Source: Chitinophagaceae bacterium (GTDB lineage: Bacteria > Bacteroidota > Bacteroidia > Chitinophagales > Chitinophagaceae). From it: a stretch of DNA of 62,295 nt. The notes under the pieces are model-generated. The model had not been told where the DNA came from. It worked only from the letters and a program-made list of their open reading frames with translations, and did not search any database. Positions 8,528-16,970 of the stretch are shown here, piece after piece. Both the position numbers and the translations under genes were made by a program. The stretch covers positions 1 through 62,295 of the forward strand of contig JAHBTJ010000034.1 of assembly GCA_019638595.1 (NCBI GenBank), read 5' to 3'. Position 1 is the stretch's first letter. Each line of letters starts with the position of its first letter.

Positions 8528-8544
8528 TCCCGGCGAAGTCGGGA
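8528..8544 (+). repeat. Short palindrome inside the intron
   Basis: TCCCGGCGAAGTCGGGA is a hairpin with TCCCG/CGGGA arms, of the same TCCCG...CGGGA type as others in the window. No empty counterpart is available here, so insertion is not proven. Confidence 0.45.
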
Positions 8545-8647
8545 GAAGCAACAGGAAGCGTCGGACGAAGCCATATTAGCGAAGAAGTCTTTGTAATGAA
8601 GGCGGAGCGAAGGGCTTCGGTTATCTGGTCAAACTATTTTGAAACAA

Positions 8648-8661
8648 CCCGCCCCGGCGGG
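8648..8661 (+). repeat. Short palindrome just before the intron ORF start
   Basis: CCCGCCCCGGCGGG forms a CCCGCC/GGCGGG stem with a 2-base centre. It ends two bases before the likely ATG at 8663 of the maturase gene. Confidence 0.45.
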
Positions 8662-8662
8662 A

Positions 8663-9923
8663 ATGATGACGAAAGAAATGACAAAATCATTACCAATTAG
8701 TAAGCGGATGGTGTATAACAGCTATCTGAAAGTTATGGAAAAAGATGGCAGTGCGGGTATAGATAAGCAAAGCATCGAAATGTTCAATGAGCACTTGTCT
8801 GCCAACCTGTACAAAATCTGGAACCGGATGACATCGGGAAGCTATTTTCCACTCCCGATGAATCGGGATACGAACGGTACTTATTCCCAAGAAGCAAGGC
8901 GGCAAAAGAGCGTTGGGCATACCCACGGTAGGCGATCGCATAGCCCAGGGCGTAGTAAAAGATTACTTAGAACCCTCATTGGAGACGATTTTTCATTCCA
9001 GTTCATTTGGCTACAGACCTGGCAGAAGAGCACATGATGCAATTAAACAATGCCAGACAAACTGTATAAAATATGGATGGGTGATAGATGTGGATATAAA
9101 AGGGTTCTTTGAAAACATCAGCCATAGTATTATGCTGGAATTACTGCAGGAGCATACGCAGGAAAAATGGGTGATGCTGTATGTGGAACGATGGCTAAAG
9201 GCAGAGTGGAACAGGAAGACGGAAGCATTAAGACGAGAGCAAAAGGCACACCACAAGGAGGAGTAGCCAGTCCGCTGCTTGCCAACATTTACCTGCATCA
9301 CGGTTTTGATAAATGGATGGAAGCGGTAAATCTCCAAAAATCCATTTGAAAGGTATGCGGATGATATAGTGATCCATTGCAGCAGTAAAGCAGAAGCGGA
9401 ACAGTTATTGGAAAAGCTGAAAGCACGGATGCAGGAGTACGAACTGGAACTGCATTCTGAAAAGACAAAGATTGTGTATTGCAAGAGCTACCAAAGAAAA
9501 GAGGAATATGAAAAGATCAGCTTTGATTTTCTAAGCTATAGTTTTCAGCCAAGGAAAATGAGAGATAAGTTTGGTCGTGGTAACAAAACCTTCATGGTGT
9601 ACTCTCCTGCCATGAGCAACAAGGCAAAGGTAGGCGTACGAGCCGGTATCAAAGAGTTATTGATAAGGAGGTGGGCAACACAAAGGATAGAATGGTTTGC
9701 AGAGAAGCTGAATCCGAAGATACGGGGCTGGATAAATTACTACGCCCGATTCAATAAACACGAAGCGTTTCAGGTATTTAGTTACCTGAATGGATTACTG
9801 CGCAAGTGGATAAAGAACAAATACAAGCTAAAAAGTGCAAAGGCTGTATATGTGAAATACAAATCAATACAGGAAGGGCAGCCAAATCTGTTTTATCACT
9901 GGCAATTGGGAATAAGATCATGA
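8663..9923 (+). pseudogene. Group II intron reverse transcriptase/maturase, frameshifted
   Basis: Pieces in successive frames give a normal intron protein: LEKDGSAGID-like start (EKDGSAGIDKQS), KRALGIPTVGDRIAQGVVKD, FGYRPGRRAHDAI, VIDVDIKGFFENI (palm Asp), GTPQGGVASPLLANIYL, the catalytic RYADDIV at 9351-9371, and a maturase domain X ending NLFYHWQLGI. No endonuclease domain follows. Three breaks are visible: a 16-base palindrome at 8853-8868, loss of one G near 9204 (the copy at 20.3 kb has GCAGGAGTGG where this has GCAGAGTGG), and a frame change at 9325-9345 shared by both copies. The product is inactive. Confidence 0.85.
8853..8868 (+). repeat. Short palindrome at the maturase frameshift
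   Basis: TCCCGATGAATCGGGA has a 7-bp stem and 2-base loop. It sits where the maturase should read SYFPLP then RTVLIPKKQGGKR; the second part continues in another frame directly after it, so the palindrome explains the frameshift. Confidence 0.65.
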
Positions 9924-9934
9924 TTGGATAACAA

Positions 9935-9969
9935 GAGCCGTATGACGGGAGACTGTCACGTACGGTTCT
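9935..9969 (+). ncRNA. Group II intron domain V (catalytic hairpin)
   Basis: GAGCCGTATGAC...GTCACGTACGGTTC folds into the two-helix, bulged hairpin typical of domain V, with the AGC triad at 9936-9938 and a GAGA tetraloop. It is followed by a GC-rich domain VI-like stem (GGGCTGAAATGCCC, 9981-9994) and the 3' splice site. Confidence 0.8.
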
Positions 9970-10007
9970 GTGAGAGGCTTGGGCTGAAATGCCCTTGTCT
10001 ACTCGAC

Positions 10008-10079
10008 TGAGAGTTCTCCGCAGTGTCTGCCTGCGCTTAGCCATGTGTGTTAGCTGGCGACTCTGCGGCAGGCGGAGAA
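10008..10079 (+). repeat. Palindromic repeat R, copy R3, part right of the intron
   Basis: TGAGAGTTCTCCGCAG ... ACTCTGCGGCAGGCGGAGAA. Outer arms TTCTCCGC and GCGGAGAA pair, so this copy shows the full palindrome better than R1 or R2. The centre (CTGCCTGCGCTTAGCCATGT) differs from R1. Confidence 0.7.
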
Positions 10080-10152
10080 TCAAAGGCTGTAATTAAAACT
10101 TCTGCAATATAAAGATGATGTAGATTTGACGAAACAGAGACGATGATTATGC

Positions 10153-10207
10153 CTCGCAGAGTCCAGCTCACACACAAAAGGCTCTGAGTTGAGACTCTGC
10201 GGAGAAC
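10153..10207 (-). repeat. Palindromic repeat R, inverted copy R4
   Basis: Reads CTCGCAGAGTCC ... GAGACTCTGCGGAGAACC; the right end is the reverse complement of the GGTTCTCCGCAGAGT arm of R1. R3 and R4 thus face each other across about 73 bases (10080-10152) in which nothing else is recognised. Confidence 0.6.
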
Positions 10208-10248
10208 CAAATTAAATCACGTAACAGTCTGTAACAGATGAAAATAGT

Positions 10249-12162
10249 TCACCACCAAATTTGCTTATCTTTTACATAGGTAAAAATCCGTTCTTCTTTT
10301 CCTTTACTATGATCCTTTAGCAAAAGCAGCGAGTTAGTTGGTACATGTTCAAATTTCAATACTTGTTGCCCCAAAGAGTCTCTTTTTTCTCCCAAGGATT
10401 GCCACATCTGATCTTTCCAATAAAACAATTCATATAGATCTATAGAATTGATAAAATTGTCATCATTCCTTCCAATAAACCTAATTTCAGAAATATGTTC
10501 TTTTTTACCGAAATCTATAGCTATCCAATTTTGTTGTTTGGTTTGCTTTGCCTGGAAGTATGTAAGAGCATTATTATCGAATACTTTAGAAACATCATAC
10601 TCAGGATCAGCAGCCTCAGTGCTATAGAAGTTTCCTTGAAGCCGCTTTTTTTTATGGAAAACCATAATTTCAGCTACTTCCCCATAAGATGAATCTGGAG
10701 CCAAATACCTCAGATACCTGAATTTATTTGGCTTATCAATTTGTATACTAAAGAATTTCATCTCGCTCGGATCACGGATTACATAAACATCCTCCCCCTC
10801 CTTAAATGTGGAATCATTAGACAATTGAAATTTACCCCCAATCATATCTAATGTTCTGGAATCCCACCAATCCATAACCGGATATTTTCTTGTTAGTGAA
10901 ACTGTCTCAAGTCTTCTAGTGTTCGGCTGAAGTATTGTTTTATTCCCGCCGGAATCAATCAGGATTGGGTCTGTAACCGCAACAAATTCTCCATCTTTAT
11001 AAAGTGCCGGCAGGTATACAGCATCTTTCCCCAATTTTTCAAATTTTGCTGAATTCACAACAATATTCGCCCAGGCTACAGCTTTCCAATTTTGATTATC
11101 AAAGACACACAGGTATAAAAACCTGTTACTTCCAAATTTTAAGGAATCAAAAGGTACTTCGAGACTAGCTCCTTCAAAATAAGAATCAGAAACGTCCATC
11201 AAATTTGGATTATCAAAAACATACGGAATTTCTTCATTACCGTGGATCATTGCTAAACTGTTCGGCTGGTTTGTGAAGGTTTGCCTATATACCTTTGTTA
11301 ATCGGTTCACTGACGGCAAAATATGACCTCCTACTTGCCCGGCGTTTACACCTTCAAAGTCTATGCTTTTTTTATCATCGAGAATTAAGGCACACCAGGT
11401 GTGACTATTACCTCTATGTGCCCATTGGGGCGTAAAGTCAATTGCTACAGGAATGCCTAATGATCGCATTATATAGGTGGCAAGGCTTGTTGATTCTTTG
11501 CAGGTTCCCGCTCTTAATCTAAGTAAGTTAGATAAAGGGAAATCTGGCACAAAATCCTTGAATTGGACAAGTTCCATTGTACGCTTGGAGGTCTTTGAGA
11601 GTATTGAATCCGCAGCAGTAATGATATCCAAATCATTGATAGAACTGAACCGAAAAGAATCCGAAACACCAGGTCGGAAACCCTCATATTTCTCATTACC
11701 ATTTTTATAAGGCAATACATACTCGCAAAAAGTCTCAAAACTTATTTTCTTTGACCATTTTCTAGATTGAAATTCTTTGAATGCAAAATCGATGTTGGAA
11801 ATTAACAATGACGCGGACAGAGTTTCATTGTCATTGGTGGCAATGGGTGATCCAACGAAGGATTTATGATTTTCATAATAGAAATTAATCGCATTCCGAA
11901 ATTCTGATTGTGTATAATCGAACTTTGAAATTGAATCTGTGTAATTTAAAAATGCTCTCCATTCTTTTCCCTCATACGAAACTTTTCTATCTAAGTTTGA
12001 AATTAAAAACTTAGCAGCCTTTAACTTCAATGAATCTTCCTGATTTTTGCTGTAATATCTTAAGACTTTATTGAACTCATTTACAGCATTCTCTTCTGAG
12101 GTAGGTAACTTATAGTCACAGGCATAAATTAACCACATAAAAATGAATGTTATGTACCTCAT
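10249..12162 (-). CDS. Lipoprotein with transglutaminase-like domain and discoidin-like C-terminus
   Basis: A 637-residue protein with lipoprotein signal (WLIYAC at 13-15). The central region carries a transglutaminase/protease-like triad: Cys in RAGTCKESTS, His in RGNSHTWCAL and Asp in KSIDFEG, as in papain-fold transglutaminase-like enzymes that act on peptides or sugars. The C-terminal 150 residues (VSKVFDNNALTYFQAK, WIAIDFGKKEHISEIRFIGR) look like an F5/8 type C sugar-binding fold. Similar two-domain lipoproteins are common in Bacteroidota; the substrate is unknown. It is the last of five genes reading leftwards from 16.2 kb. Confidence 0.75.
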   Translation of the reverse strand: MRYITFIFMWLIYACDYKLPTSEENAVNEFNKVLRYYSKNQEDSLKLKAAKFLISNLDRKVSYEGKEWRAFLNYTDSISKFDYTQSEFRNAINFYYENHKSFVGSPIATNDNETLSASLLISNIDFAFKEFQSRKWSKKISFETFCEYVLPYKNGNEKYEGFRPGVSDSFRFSSINDLDIITAADSILSKTSKRTMELVQFKDFVPDFPLSNLLRLRAGTCKESTSLATYIMRSLGIPVAIDFTPQWAHRGNSHTWCALILDDKKSIDFEGVNAGQVGGHILPSVNRLTKVYRQTFTNQPNSLAMIHGNEEIPYVFDNPNLMDVSDSYFEGASLEVPFDSLKFGSNRFLYLCVFDNQNWKAVAWANIVVNSAKFEKLGKDAVYLPALYKDGEFVAVTDPILIDSGGNKTILQPNTRRLETVSLTRKYPVMDWWDSRTLDMIGGKFQLSNDSTFKEGEDVYVIRDPSEMKFFSIQIDKPNKFRYLRYLAPDSSYGEVAEIMVFHKKKRLQGNFYSTEAADPEYDVSKVFDNNALTYFQAKQTKQQNWIAIDFGKKEHISEIRFIGRNDDNFINSIDLYELFYWKDQMWQSLGEKRDSLGQQVLKFEHVPTNSLLLLKDHSKGKEERIFTYVKDKQIWW

Positions 12163-12191
12163 ACATAATAGTTGGAAGTAAAATAAAAAGT

Positions 12192-12482
12192 CTATGCTTT
12201 TGTTGATTCCTTTAAACCAGGAGCTTTGATTACATCAATCAAACAAATCAGTCCTATTAATAAATTTAAAAGGAAAGCATACCAAATATTCCCAGGAGGA
12301 ACTTGCCCTTTTATCAGTTTATCAATATTGCTCAATCCCACCAATATGTTTACGAACACAATTATGTTGTAAACAATATTTACAGGTGATTTTATAACTC
12401 TAAATATTCGAAGAAGTATAAACAAAACCCCAATCCCCAAGCCTGCATAGTGCAATCCTACTAATACCATCCAACTAAACAT
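12192..12482 (-). CDS. Small integral membrane protein, probably frameshifted near its N-terminus
   Basis: From the ATG at 12482 the 96-residue product has three membrane segments (VLVGLHYAGLGIGVLFILL, VNIVYNIIVFVNILVG, IWYAFLLNLLIGLICLIDV). Upstream in the same frame the sequence continues as FVALFVALVVFISSSSEGTY, which looks coding, while about 35 bases further a different frame reads SRKYEIIGYAILL up to a stop. The natural protein probably starts near 12590 with an extra membrane helix, and a single-base change in the TACTTTTG stretch near 12530 has split it. Function unknown. Confidence 0.6.
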   Translation of the reverse strand: MFSWMVLVGLHYAGLGIGVLFILLRIFRVIKSPVNIVYNIIVFVNILVGLSNIDKLIKGQVPPGNIWYAFLLNLLIGLICLIDVIKAPGLKESTKA

Positions 12483-12602
12483 CCCAAAATAGGTACCTTC
12501 TGAGCTGGAAGAAATAAATACTACTAATGCAACAAATAGTGCTACAAAAGTATTGCATATCCAATTATTTCATATTTGCGAGAAACTTTCAACCTAACTA
12601 AT

Positions 12603-13010
12603 TTAATCAAACCTTATGGAATTTTTAGAGAAATACTGCAGCCATTGATCTTTAACTTCATCGCTCACTTTATAATACTTTTTTTCTTTATCATCATAAA
12701 AGAAACCTCCGTACATACTAATCTCAAATTTTCGTATTTCTCCGGATTTTAGCTCTGTAGTGACTAGATGCAATCCCATCCAGGAAGGATTTTCCTTAAG
12801 CTCAGTAGCATTTTTTAGAAACACTTTCATTGTATCATCGCTAAGCTTTATGCTACGAAATTTTAAAACGCTGTCTACTGGCAAAGTGAATACTGAAAAA
12901 TCCTGGCTTTCATAAAGAGTCCAATTTTTGGTTGTTTTAAAATCTAGTATTTGAGCATTACTAGAAATAGAAATCAAAACCAAAAAAACGAAGGAAAAGG
13001 TATGTTTCAT
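12603..13010 (-). CDS. Secreted protein of unknown function
   Basis: A 135-residue protein with a clear signal peptide (MKHTFSFVFLVLISISSNAQ, cleavage after SNA). The mature part has Trp/Tyr-rich strands (NWTLYESQDFSVFTLPVD, MYGGFFYDDKEKKYYKVSD) and no recognised domain. It starts 24 bases after the stop of the preceding papain-like lipoprotein gene, so the two are likely one transcript. The pair could be an effector and its partner, but nothing in the sequence proves this. Confidence 0.65.
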   Translation of the reverse strand: MKHTFSFVFLVLISISSNAQILDFKTTKNWTLYESQDFSVFTLPVDSVLKFRSIKLSDDTMKVFLKNATELKENPSWMGLHLVTTELKSGEIRKFEISMYGGFFYDDKEKKYYKVSDEVKDQWLQYFSKNSIRFD

Positions 13011-13034
13011 TGAAATACTTTTATTGCTTTAAAA

Positions 13035-14384
13035 TTAATAGCACTCCCCTCTATTTGTGTGTGAAAAATGATATGGACTCATCGTCATATTGGGTTGAAG
13101 AGTCATTGCCCTAATATCTTCTCCTAAATCCCCGGGATTATAACCGCTTCCGCCTGCCCAGGAGCCGATAGTTGCATTCATGTTAACACCAGCTTGTGCC
13201 ATTACAGCTATACCAAATGTTGTACAATTCATCATATTAAGGTCATAATTGACAGAACCTGTACTATAAGTACTATTGATATAGTTTATAGCATTAAAAA
13301 ACTGGCTGCTGGTCATGGTTACGGACAAAGAGACATCAAAATCACGGTAAGCCTCATTATTATGTAATTCTCCTCCAGAAATGGGACTAGCAGGATTTAC
13401 ATTTCCTGATGGATAAAACCCAACTGTTCTTTGCGTAACAGCACCGGAAGAAGTAGTTTGGGTAAGAATTATGAACGTATGTCCCACATTTGCTGGTACA
13501 CCACCAGAACCAGCAGAAGTAGCAGCTCCAACCGGATTAAATGACCATGCACTACGAGAACCTTTTATTGGCTGATCCACAGCTATGGTTATTTTATAGG
13601 TGTTAGTAGTACCAGGTATGTTGGTGAAGCATTTTAAGTAATTAGCAATATTGGTTAGCTTACTAGGACCTTGAAAAAATGAAATTCTTGTAGGATTTGC
13701 TGTTCCACCACCCATTGAGGGGTTGTTAGGTGTGTATTGAAAATTATAAATAGCGTTTTGCATAGTCGCCCAATACAAGCTGTATAACAAAGCTGAAGTA
13801 CCCATTGAAGTAACATAAGCAGTAACCACAACTGGTTGAAGAGTTACACTTCCTCCTCCTCCAACGTTTCCTGTTTCAGAGGTTTGGACGCCGTTAACTA
13901 CTTGTGTAACGGTAACCTTTCCAGAAACAATAGAATTACCACTTTGATATTTTATAAGCGTCTTTTTTTCTATGCCATTTTCATTCTTAATAATTTTAGT
14001 AGGTCTGCCTTCCACAAACGTAACTTCACTCTTGATTTTTTGGTTAAAACTCCATGTTTTAATAGTTCCGGACTCCTGACTGTCTTCATATTTTAACCAA
14101 TTCCCAGTAAAGCCTTCAGCATTTTTAATTAGAACAGCAGATGCATTACCCAGGGTTTTGGATTGCACAACAAAGCTACCAGTATGATCATTACTATCTT
14201 TAATGATCTGAATCTTATCAAAATTCAAATCAGAAAACTCATCCTTTGAAATTTGAGTCACAAGATATTCCACCCCTTTCTGCACAACTGGATCAGCGAA
14301 AGTCAATTTTAAATCAGCATTAGATTTAACACATGAATAAACTGTTATAATCCCAATAAATAAAACGAGAGATTTGGTGTTCAT
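13035..14384 (-). CDS. Lipoprotein with possible papain-like C-terminal domain
   Basis: 449 residues; the signal ends at IITVYSC. Residues 25-150 form a beta-rich repeat-like N-terminal part, followed by a Gly-rich linker (GNVGGGGSVTLQPVVV). The C-terminal part contains VGHTFIILTQ and later NYDLNMMNCTTFGIAVMAQA. A His near the start of a strand and a Cys at the N-terminus of a helix, in that order, resemble permuted papain-fold (NlpC/P60 or LRAT-like) enzymes; this is a guess from pattern. The protein ends HTNRGECY. It lies between the O-antigen ligase-like gene and a small secreted protein on the same strand. Confidence 0.6.
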   Translation of the reverse strand: MNTKSLVLFIGIITVYSCVKSNADLKLTFADPVVQKGVEYLVTQISKDEFSDLNFDKIQIIKDSNDHTGSFVVQSKTLGNASAVLIKNAEGFTGNWLKYEDSQESGTIKTWSFNQKIKSEVTFVEGRPTKIIKNENGIEKKTLIKYQSGNSIVSGKVTVTQVVNGVQTSETGNVGGGGSVTLQPVVVTAYVTSMGTSALLYSLYWATMQNAIYNFQYTPNNPSMGGGTANPTRISFFQGPSKLTNIANYLKCFTNIPGTTNTYKITIAVDQPIKGSRSAWSFNPVGAATSAGSGGVPANVGHTFIILTQTTSSGAVTQRTVGFYPSGNVNPASPISGGELHNNEAYRDFDVSLSVTMTSSQFFNAINYINSTYSTGSVNYDLNMMNCTTFGIAVMAQAGVNMNATIGSWAGGSGYNPGDLGEDIRAMTLQPNMTMSPYHFSHTNRGECY

Positions 14385-14449
14385 TGTTGGTAATTTTTAT
14401 TAAAAATATAAATATCTATAGCCTAGAAATTTGATAAATATCAAATTTA

Positions 14450-16228
14450 TTAATATTCCTGTATCATGATTTCCGACTTAATTCTATCAATTTCGGGATT
14501 CGCAACTTTAATTGGCATGTCAAGAATCACCTTTGCAATGCGTTTTCCATTAAGGGTGTCTCCGCTAACAAAATACAACTTCATCAAGCTGGCTTTAGGA
14601 ACAATCTTATATGGCACCAGATTACACAGTTTTTCCAAATTATCAATAGCCCTGGAATAATCCTTCATTTGTTCATATGAAGTAGCAGTTGCTAAATAGG
14701 TTCTTTCAGCTATTAGTTTTGATTTACTTTTTTCAAGAACATCTATTGATTCTGAGTAGTAACCATTGTATAATAACCATTCTCCGAAATCCAACAAAAA
14801 TTTTCCATTCTCACAAAGCATTGGATATAGAGAATAGTATTGAATTTTCTTTTTGTCGGGTGAAATATGGAAGTTTTCAGCTAATTCCATCCATGCAGAA
14901 ACAGCCTTTTCCATTTTATAGGTTCTGAAAAGCAAAACTGAATAAATAAAAATTACAGGCGCAATAAATAAATAACTTTTTCCCTTAATTGAAAACAATC
15001 TAATAGAGGAGGTGGATAAAAGTGCGGCTACGCTAACAAAGAAAAGGAACAATAGCGAATTGCTGTGAAAGGGATAAGATGATAAACTAGCCGCTAATAT
15101 TAGAGAAATGGAAATTTTAAGAGTTAAATGAAATGCTTCGAATTGTTTAGCTCTCGCCTTTAATCCAAGCAACACAAACATAAAGTATAAAACACCAATA
15201 AGACCTATTACACCAGTTTCAACAAATAGTTGAATAAATTCATTAAATGCGACCTTGCTATCATCAAGATTAAGAATAGCATCCTGGCTTAATTTATTAT
15301 CTCTCACATATTCCATTTGCCAATAGGAATAGTTGTACGCAAAATTGCCGATTCCCACTCCGGTAAATATATAATCCCGCCAGTTTTCCAGAGTAATTTT
15401 CCAAATTAAAAGTCTACCATTAACGGACTCGAATTTTAAAAAAAGCAATCCGATTGAACTTAGGAGGAAAATACCTGAAGCGAGAAATAGGTACGCAATT
15501 TTAAATTTAATGAGATGATTCAAAAAGGTCAATTTAAGTTTTCTTGTCATGGAGTAAAAATGGCACCCACAAAAAAAAACAGCCAAGAAAATAGCTGTCC
15601 TTGATATTGTTGAACTTAAAATATAAAAAAGTAGGAGGGTTAAACTGAAAGTAATGGTTGCTTTTATTGGACTATTTAAAATAGGAGCATTTGAAATACA
15701 ATAAAGCACAAAAGGAAAGCAAACTACTAGGAAGATGGAATATATTCCAGAGTTCAACAATGTACCAGAAAGCGAAATAGCCAAAGCATCCACACTTGAA
15801 GCAGTGAAGATTTGCTTAATACCCATCCCTAATTCAAATAGAAACAGCGTTGTAACGATAAGAGGAAGGTATTTTACAAGGAGTTTAACATCAACTCCTT
15901 GAGCTATCAAAAAAAGCATAAGACTTGCTAAATAAAAAATCAATACTTCGTTTTCTAACCTATAATTTTTGTAATTCAATTCGATTAAAAGGCTAGAAAT
16001 GATTAGCATGCCAAAGACTATGATGTCACCATACCCCAAAACTAACCTGGTTAGCGAAAACACACTCAAAAAAAGAAATGTCAGAAAGAAACCAATTGCG
16101 ATGAGGAAAAAATTGTGGTGGGTATTAACCTCGACAGTATAATTGTAATTAAACTGATAATACAAAAGTGAAAAAAGGAAATATCCAAAAAGAACTATCA
16201 ATAAGTATGTACTAACCAGTGTCTTCAC
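14450..16228 (-). CDS. O-antigen ligase-like polytopic membrane protein with C-terminal TPR region
   Basis: A 592-residue protein with about twelve membrane helices over residues 1-430. A long periplasmic loop carries the Wzy/WaaL-type signature region (GRLLIWKITLENWRDYIFTG, VGIGNFAYNY and FNEFIQLFVETGVIG). The C-terminal 160 residues (YYSESIDVLEKSKSKL, DYSRAIDNLEKLCNLVPYK) look like two to three TPR repeats. O-antigen ligase family members join polysaccharide or glycan to lipid or protein acceptors at the periplasmic face; no glycosyltransferases sit nearby, so protein glycosylation is possible. The start is GTG at 16228. It is the promoter-proximal gene of the leftward block. Confidence 0.8.
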   Translation of the reverse strand: MKTLVSTYLLIVLFGYFLFSLLYYQFNYNYTVEVNTHHNFFLIAIGFFLTFLFLSVFSLTRLVLGYGDIIVFGMLIISSLLIELNYKNYRLENEVLIFYLASLMLFLIAQGVDVKLLVKYLPLIVTTLFLFELGMGIKQIFTASSVDALAISLSGTLLNSGIYSIFLVVCFPFVLYCISNAPILNSPIKATITFSLTLLLFYILSSTISRTAIFLAVFFCGCHFYSMTRKLKLTFLNHLIKFKIAYLFLASGIFLLSSIGLLFLKFESVNGRLLIWKITLENWRDYIFTGVGIGNFAYNYSYWQMEYVRDNKLSQDAILNLDDSKVAFNEFIQLFVETGVIGLIGVLYFMFVLLGLKARAKQFEAFHLTLKISISLILAASLSSYPFHSNSLLFLFFVSVAALLSTSSIRLFSIKGKSYLFIAPVIFIYSVLLFRTYKMEKAVSAWMELAENFHISPDKKKIQYYSLYPMLCENGKFLLDFGEWLLYNGYYSESIDVLEKSKSKLIAERTYLATATSYEQMKDYSRAIDNLEKLCNLVPYKIVPKASLMKLYFVSGDTLNGKRIAKVILDMPIKVANPEIDRIKSEIMIQEY

Positions 16229-16397
16229 AGAGTTTTGCCAATAATTGGGAGTTATAAAAATAATTAGCTCTAATTTGTAAAAATATATTTAAAAATGCAT
16301 GATTCCACCGAAAATTCCTGATAGCTAGTCAGTGGAAAACAAGAAGTTGAAAATATTGTATTAATTTACTTTTAAAACAAACAGGAGCTAACTACTA

Positions 16398-16955
16398 ATG
16401 CAGGCACTATTCAATATTTTCAATTCAATATGCAAGATCTCCCCGGAGCTAGAAGCTGATTTGCTAAGCCTATTACAGGTTAAATCAATTGCAAAAAAGG
16501 AAATTTTACTAAAAAAAGGGGCGATTTCAAATAAAATATGTTTTATCGAAAAGGGGATGTTCAGGTGCTTTTATGAGTCTCATGAAAAAGAAATTTGTTC
16601 ATGGTTCATGAAAGAAAATGATGTTATTATATCTGTAGAAAGCTTTTTTACGCAAAAGCCAAGCTATGAGAGTATTCAGGCTATTGAGGATTCCATCATT
16701 CATTATATTAGTCATGAGGACCTCCAATTCCTGTATAAGAATCATTTAGAGTTTAATGTAATAGGAAGGATTATTACTGAAAAGTATTACACATTAAGTG
16801 AGCAAAGATTGTACTCCCTTCGTTCGCAAAGAGCCGCTGAGCGCTTCGAATACCTAAGAACCTATCACGCAGAAATTATTAAAAGAGTTCCATCTACATA
16901 CATTGCCTCGTATTTAGGGATTACATTAGAAACTCTCAGCAGGATTAAAAAATAA
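16398..16955 (+). CDS. Crp/Fnr-family transcriptional regulator
   Basis: 185 residues: an N-terminal cyclic-nucleotide-binding-type beta-barrel (residues 20-115, KKEILLKKGAISNKICFIEK, GMFRCFYES) joined by a long dimer helix to a short helix-turn-helix (VPSTYIASYLGITLETLSRI). The barrel lacks the Arg/Ser pocket of true cAMP binders, as in many Bacteroidota Crp-like regulators, so the ligand is unknown. It is divergent from the O-antigen ligase-like gene, with a 169-base AT-rich gap that must hold both promoters, and is followed after 15 bases by the NUMOD4 gene. Confidence 0.8.
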   Translation: MQALFNIFNSICKISPELEADLLSLLQVKSIAKKEILLKKGAISNKICFIEKGMFRCFYESHEKEICSWFMKENDVIISVESFFTQKPSYESIQAIEDSIIHYISHEDLQFLYKNHLEFNVIGRIITEKYYTLSEQRLYSLRSQRAAERFEYLRTYHAEIIKRVPSTYIASYLGITLETLSRIKK

Positions 16956-16970
16956 GAGTTAATTTTTAAA

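Larger units (their letters stand above)
8045..10007 (+). mobile_element. Group II intron, degenerate, inserted in repeat R3
   Basis: The 5' end GTGTGTCCCG fits the GUGYG consensus. About 620 bases of non-coding sequence follow (domains I-IV region), then a frameshifted reverse transcriptase/maturase gene, then a domain V hairpin and a 3' end CTACTCGAC. Comparison with the unoccupied R1 and R2 repeats fixes the boundaries: CACAGAG before and TGAG after. The element is about 1.96 kb. Because the encoded protein is broken in at least three places it cannot move by itself, although the ribozyme core may be intact. Confidence 0.85.

Noticed and set aside
8311-8700. Open frame of 129 codons upstream of the maturase
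   Set aside because: Lies in the structured non-coding part of the group II intron, has no family resemblance and overlaps the maturase start.
9320-9371. Programmed frameshift in the intron reverse transcriptase, since two copies share it
   Set aside because: No slippery heptamer or structure is visible, and both copies carry additional inactivating changes, so inheritance of a mutation is simpler.
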